DNA of 64,000 nt from Biscogniauxia marginata. Its lineage: Eukaryota; Ascomycota; Sordariomycetes; Xylariales; Xylariaceae. The stretch is taken from contig MU404110.1 of NCBI GenBank assembly GCA_022695795.1, positions 687 through 64,686 of the forward strand, written 5' to 3'. The notes under the pieces are model-generated. The model worked only from the letters and a program-made list of their open reading frames with translations, searched no databases and was not told the DNA's origin. A program made the position numbers and the translations under genes. Shown in pieces: positions 58,558 to 64,000 of the stretch (position 1 is its first letter; each line of letters begins with the position of its first letter).

Positions 58558-61500
58558 ATGCATGCTGTAGAGATGCACAGTTTAGGCGGGAGTGCTGCAG
58601 CTCCAACTATCCAGCAGTCGAATGGGAATCATGCTATGAGCTCTATCGGCGACGATATCGATGTGGTTCACAATCCTAGGTCCACAAATGGGTACGCCAA
58701 CGGGGTTCGTGATCTCGAAGATCTCAACAAGGAAGACCCGATTTGTATTGTTGGGATGGGTGAGAAGACATAATTCTTAACAAGTAAACGTGAATAAGCT
58801 AATTAATGTCTAGCATGCCGTCTTCCTGGAGGTATTCGCTCGCCTTCAGATCTTTGGGACTTCCTAGTTCGCAAGAAATCAGCTCAAGGACCAGTACCAT
58901 CCGATCGCTTTAACATAAAGGCATTTTACCATCCTGATGGTAGCCGGGCCGGAGCCATGGACGCGGATGGTGGCTATTTTTTGCAAGAAGATGTTCGCCA
59001 GTTTGATAACAGCTTCTTCGGCATCAATAACCTAGAGGCTACCTATATGGACCCACAGCAAAGAAAGCTGTTAGAGGTGGTTTTCGAGTGTTTCGAAAGC
59101 GCTGGGCTATCCATGGAGGATGTTGCGGGAACTAACATAGGGGTGTACGTTGGTAACTTCACTGTCGATTACCAAATGATGTTGGCTCGTGATGTCGACT
59201 ATCTACATCGCTATGGTGCGACTGGATCTGGAACCGCAATTAGTAAGTAGCACCTGTGATCATCCTTCTCCCTTCCCCGTTTTTTGCCTCGCCAGTGGGT
59301 AATATAACCTCTCGATCGACTTCCGAGAGCCTAGCTCTCATTCCAAGCACCTCTATTTGCTAATAAGAACACTATAGTGGCGAATAGGATCAGCCACGTG
59401 TTTGATCTCCATGGACCGAGGTGAGCAATATGTTTCGATAACTATGATATGGGCTTATTAAATGCTAATTCTCTTTATAATAGTTTTGTCCTTGATACAG
59501 CATGTTCCTCGTCAATCTACTGCCTCCATAACGCTGTAAACGCCATCAAATCCGGAGAATGTAACGGAGCTATTGTAGCAGGTGCTAATCTAATCACCTC
59601 CCCTGAACAACATATTGGAACAGCAAAAAGTGGTGTTCTTTCACCAACCTCGACTTGCCACACCTTTGACGCATCAGCTGATGGCTACGGTCGGGCTGAG
59701 GCTGTTAGTGCTGTATATCTAAAGCCTCTATCCGCTGCTCTGAAAGATGGCGACAAAATCTGGTCTGTCATCCGTAGTACCGCGATCAACGCGTAAGTCC
59801 ATAAATCATAACCAGTTGTAAGTGTAAACTTAGATTTAATATATCACAGAAACGGAAGGACTCCTGGCATTACGCAGCCAAGTTCTAAGATGCAAGAAGC
59901 GGTTATACGCAAGGCATATACCAACGCCGGCTTGAGTTTTGCCGAAACTGACTATATTGAGTGTCACGGAACTGGTACTGCTGTTGGGGACCCCATGGAA
60001 GTTGATGGCCTCCAAAACTGTTTCGGTCCTAGAGATTGGCCTCTGATGATTGGTTCGGTATGCAACCATGCCACACTTCCTCGCACTATAGATTCATTAA
60101 TACGTTGTTTTCTACTTCATCTATAACGATTTAATCTTTTCGGTTAATAGCTAATACTTTCAAAAAAATACAGGTCAAGTCAAACCTAGGACATAGCGAG
60201 GCGGCAAGCGGTCTTACCTCGTTGATCAAAGTTGCTTTGGCATTTCATAATGCCCGAATTCCACCTTCATATGGTGTAACGAAATTAAACCCCAAGCGTA
60301 AGTCATCGCCCAGACCACCGTGACGATAAATATTTACTAACACTATCTTTTTAGTGCGGCTTGAAAAGGCGAACATGAGCGTGGCAACAGAGGTTAGACT
60401 GTGGCCTAGAAGCCTACGCCGAGCTAGCATCAACTCATTTGGGTATGGAGGCGCAAACGCTCATACAATTCTTGAATCCATCGATAGCTACCTCAGGAGA
60501 ATCCCACAGGAACCTTATCTTGAGAAAGCCTCCGGAGATGAATTGGTCGTACTTCCTGTCTCCGCTGCGTCAGCAAAATCCTTGGAGGCTCGAGTCCAGC
60601 AGACTAAGGATGCTATCAAGCATTGCCATGATGGCAACGTTAAAAGTCTCGCTTTTACTCTATCCCAGGGCAGACCTAGCTTGCGCACCAAGGGATTCCT
60701 TATAGCTAAAGCGACAAACGGCGGTGGTGCAGAACTAGTTCACTCCGAAATACCAGAGCCTATCGACTCAACAACGAATCTACCGTTGGCTTTCATTTTC
60801 ACCGGCCAGGGGGCGCAGTATCACGGAATGGCTCGAGAGCTGCTTCAGAGGAACAAAGGTTTTCTCGGCACTATCCGTGAGCTCGACAATGTTCTACAGA
60901 GTTTACCACCTAAGACGGCTCCTTCGTGGACATTAGAGCAAACCATTCTTGACTTACCTGACATCAGCCAAGTCAATCATCCCACTCGCAGTCAACCAGT
61001 TTGCACAGCGGTACAAATTGGACTAGTAATCCTCTTAAGGAGATGGAATGTCACCCCTTCTGCTGTAGTGGGTCATTCTTCTGGCGAGATTGCTGCAGCT
61101 TTTGCCGCTAAACTACTTACTGCCAAAGAAGCTATTCTTGCGGCATACTTTCGGGGCTTTGCTGTGGGTAAAATGCGGTCATCAGGTGTTATGATTGCAG
61201 CCGGACTCAACCCGAAATCTGCCCATCAGTTTATCAAAGATAAAGGACTAGATGGCCATGTCTGTGTGGCCTGTGTAAACTCACCAGAGAGTGTTACGCT
61301 AAGTGGCACACCCGAAGGGGCAGAGATTGCCTTAGACGAGTTGCAGAAGAGCAAAAAGTTCGCTCGCAAACTTGAAACTGGAGGACGGGCTTACCACTCA
61401 CATCTTGTCAAGGAAATTGGCGAGCTGTACGAAAACCTCCTGGCACCACACCTGGAGATGAAGATAAAGGAGACAAATGGAAATACCAACGTGTCAAATA

Positions 61501-64000
61501 CAAATATGTTTTCATCCGTGGGATATGATAAGCCACAAGCCATACTACTTTCCGATCAAGCAAGAACAGCGAGATACTGGCGGGACAACCTTGAGAAATC
61601 AGTCCAGTTCAGTTCCGCACTCGAAGAACTTATCGGCGACGGCAAGTTTCACTTGGTTGAAATAGGCCCACACCCTGCTCTCAAGAACCCGATACAGCAG
61701 ATTCAAACAGCAATTAAGGTTAAGAAACACCTACCTTACAGCCCTACGTTATTTAGGGACCAAGACGCCGACTTGTGCATCAAGAAATTGGCTGGCAGGC
61801 TTTACCATTACGGCCATGCTTTGAACTGGCGATATATCAACGAATTGCCGCAAAAGAGTCAGGTCATGCAATTCAACCTTCCCCCATATCCTTGGGATTA
61901 CTCGGCTGGCCTGCTCTGGTCTGAGCCGCGATCTAGCATCGACCTTCGTAACCGTCAATACGTGCGCCATGAACTTCTTGGGTCACTACAACCAGCCGGT
62001 AATGGAATCGATTGGATGTGGCGCAATATACTACAATTGAATGAAGTACCATGGCTATCCGATCATAAAGTTGAGGCTCAAGTTGTCTTTCCGGCAGTCG
62101 GCTATCTTGCTATGGCCATGGAAGCTATGTCCCAGGCTCGAGGACTCAAGGACCCGCGCACCGGCAAATACGTTGGACAAGACACGACATTCGAATTCCG
62201 TAACGTGAGCTTTGGTACTGCTCTAGTAGTTCAGGATGACGTTGATATGATGACCAAAGAAGCCGAGCTACATACGAGCTTGTCGTGGCGGAAGCTTTCT
62301 ACTACAAGCAAGTCGGCTTATTGGTGTGACTTTGCTATATCCTCATGGGAAGATGGCCAGTCCGTGTTACATTGCTCTGGCAGCATTCGCATGACGGGAC
62401 GTATCAAGCCTATAAATACGACCATAGTCTATGACACAGACCGGTTCGAGACATGGGCAATGGAGCGGTGGTATAACAAGCTTACTGAAGAAGGCATTCC
62501 GTTCGGACCAAGCTTCAAAGCACTGACAAGCTTGCGTACCGATATCAACCGTGTCCGGACCGATGCAGTAGCAACTACTAAACTGAGGACGAAGGTTGGG
62601 AAAGACACCGACACTGATTATCCCATTCACCCGGTGGTCATTGATTCTGTTATGCAATCAGGGGTCATGGGAGGTACTAGCGGCAATGTGAACGCGCTCC
62701 GGGTGCATCTTCCAATATTCATGCCGGAGTGTCGGATCCAGGCTGTTGGCCAGATTACCAACGACGAAGCAACTATTCACTCACATTTCACGAGAACCGG
62801 GGTTTCAACAATAAGGATAAACTCTACCCTTCGAAACAACAAAGGTGTGCCACTGGTCGACATCAAGAATCTACGCCTGTCAATGTACACGGGCAAGATG
62901 GCACGAGAGACCAACAACAGTATACAACTCCAGCGTCACCCAATGCTACGTGTTCACTGGAAACCCGATATCTTGAGACTATCTCCTTCTCTGCAGGGCC
63001 AACTGGACAACTATATCAGCCAGTTTACTAAACAGCAGAAGCCTGATCTAGCCGATGACGAGGCTCTCAGTATAGTCGGCGCCCTTCTTGATCTCTTAGG
63101 ACACAATAATCCAAGAATGCGCATCTTGGAGCTTGGTACGGATTGCCAGTGCAGAACAAAAAGTTTGCAAACCCTGCTAGACAAGGAAACAGCCCTCCCG
63201 CGTTGCCGGTCTTGGAATTGTGGTGGTCTAAACGAGAGTGGTGAGCTCATGGTAGAGAATGGCACCTCTAGCCCCTATGACGGACTCCTAGTTTACAAGG
63301 TGGGCATTTTTGTTCCCCCCCTTCTACTTACTATTTGGCTAACACGATAATCACAGCATTCTATATCAGATCAAGTTTGGAATCAGGCACCGGAGCAACT
63401 CATATCCCTAGTTGGAGATAACGGTGTCATCATAACCCGTAAAACGGATGCGGCCATAGCCAGCTTAGCATCTGCTCAATTTGCTATTATTGAGCTCAGA
63501 AAGGATATTGTTTTGGCCATACGAGAAACACAAGCCAAGCCGTTGGAAGGCAAAGATGTGATCATCATGGTAAGTCTCCCACTTACTCTCTACTAGTTTG
63601 TAACTGTGGATGCTGATACTAAGCACTCCTTAGTCAAAAAATCCTTCATCCGCTCTAGCAGACTTCACAAAAACCCTCGCAGCCTTCCTCAAGCAGACAG
63701 CCGGTGCAGCCACAGTTCAAAATATCTCTCTTGCCGACCTCTCACAAGCCGCAATCTCCTCAAAAGTGGTTTGCATCTCCGTGCTAGAAATGGAGCGCGA
63801 ATTTCTAGCTACTCTGAGTCAGGAAGACATGAACAATTTGAGAAAAGTTACGGACGTCGTGGCGAAACTAATTTGGTTGACTGGGGCGAACATGCTGTCA
63901 AGCTCAAATCCTGATCCAAACCTTACGCTGTCAAACGGATTGTCACGGGCACTCATGCTCGAGCAGCCGTCACTATGCTGGTCAATACTGGATCTTGGTC
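58558..64000 (+). CDS. Highly reducing type I polyketide synthase (5' part; runs off the window)
   Basis: About 1,613 residues are visible in nine exons: 58558-58759, 58814-59242, 59378-59420, 59484-59792, 59850-60057, 60174-60297, 60355-63299, 63357-63569 and 63634 onward. KS: DTACSSS (Cys about 232), HGTGT (His about 367), KSNLGHS (His about 404). [14 protein letters not shown] and GHSSGE (Ser about 680). [21 protein letters not shown] (His about 1009) and PVVIDSVMQ (Asp about 1202). A methyltransferase remnant begins MRILELGT but its SAM-binding glycines and core are missing. The last exon ([16 protein letters not shown], then [18 protein letters not shown]) is the linker before the enoyl reductase. 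ER, KR and ACP should follow outside. The enzyme builds a reduced polyketide chain in the cytosol. A low-complexity leader of 55 residues precedes the KS. Confidence 0.94.

Noticed and set aside
1..64000. tRNA and rRNA genes
   Set aside because: I looked for B-box-like GGTTCGANTCC and 5S-like sequence by eye and found no convincing candidate; a covariance-model scan would be needed to exclude them.

Overview
The window comes from a filamentous ascomycete (Pezizomycotina). The evidence is short GT-AG introns of about 46-75 nt with CTAAC/CTAAT branch sites, fungal families (SAT4-type receptor, Mcl1/SepB, AYR1-like reductase, highly reducing PKS), and very AT-rich blocks in which repeat copies differ almost only by C-to-T and G-to-A changes, the mark of repeat-induced point mutation (RIP). 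The recurrent TAGGTACCTA-type motifs in intergenic DNA would suit a sordariomycete, but that is only an impression.

Layout. 1-15,400 is a RIP-degraded repeat block. A complete Ty3/gypsy-type element (2207-9734, two 460-bp LTRs) sits inside an inverted, older copy of its own family (about 320-2206 plus 9735-11531). It is followed by a pile of solo LTRs of the same family and an AT-rich inverted-repeat element. 15,600-31,330 is ordinary euchromatin: an aminoglycoside-phosphotransferase-like protein, a beta-trefoil-like protein, a WD40 protein divergent from Mcl1/Ctf4, a SAT4-type seven-helix membrane protein and an AT-hook protein. 31,330-35,900 is gene-poor and holds an un-mutated solo LTR of the same family.

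35,900-64,000 looks like secondary-metabolism territory: an epoxide-hydrolase-like alpha/beta hydrolase, a nor-1-like SDR, an FAD monooxygenase of the PaxM type, two more SDRs, a cupin, an AYR1-like SDR and, running off the right edge, a highly reducing polyketide synthase (KS-AT-DH-degenerate MT-start of ER). A second RIP-degraded Ty3/gypsy chromovirus (47435-54432, 265-bp LTRs, CTCAC target duplication) is wedged between the third SDR and the cupin, so it splits the candidate cluster. The AYR1-like SDR and the PKS share a 950-bp divergent promoter.

How the genes may work together (inference): the PKS would make a reduced chain, and the SDRs, FAD monooxygenase, epoxide hydrolase and cupin would tailor it. 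No transporter, P450 or transcription factor is visible in the window, so the cluster probably continues to the right. Most multi-exon models were built by hand from reading frame, splice sites and family motifs; exon sums are in frame in every model given.
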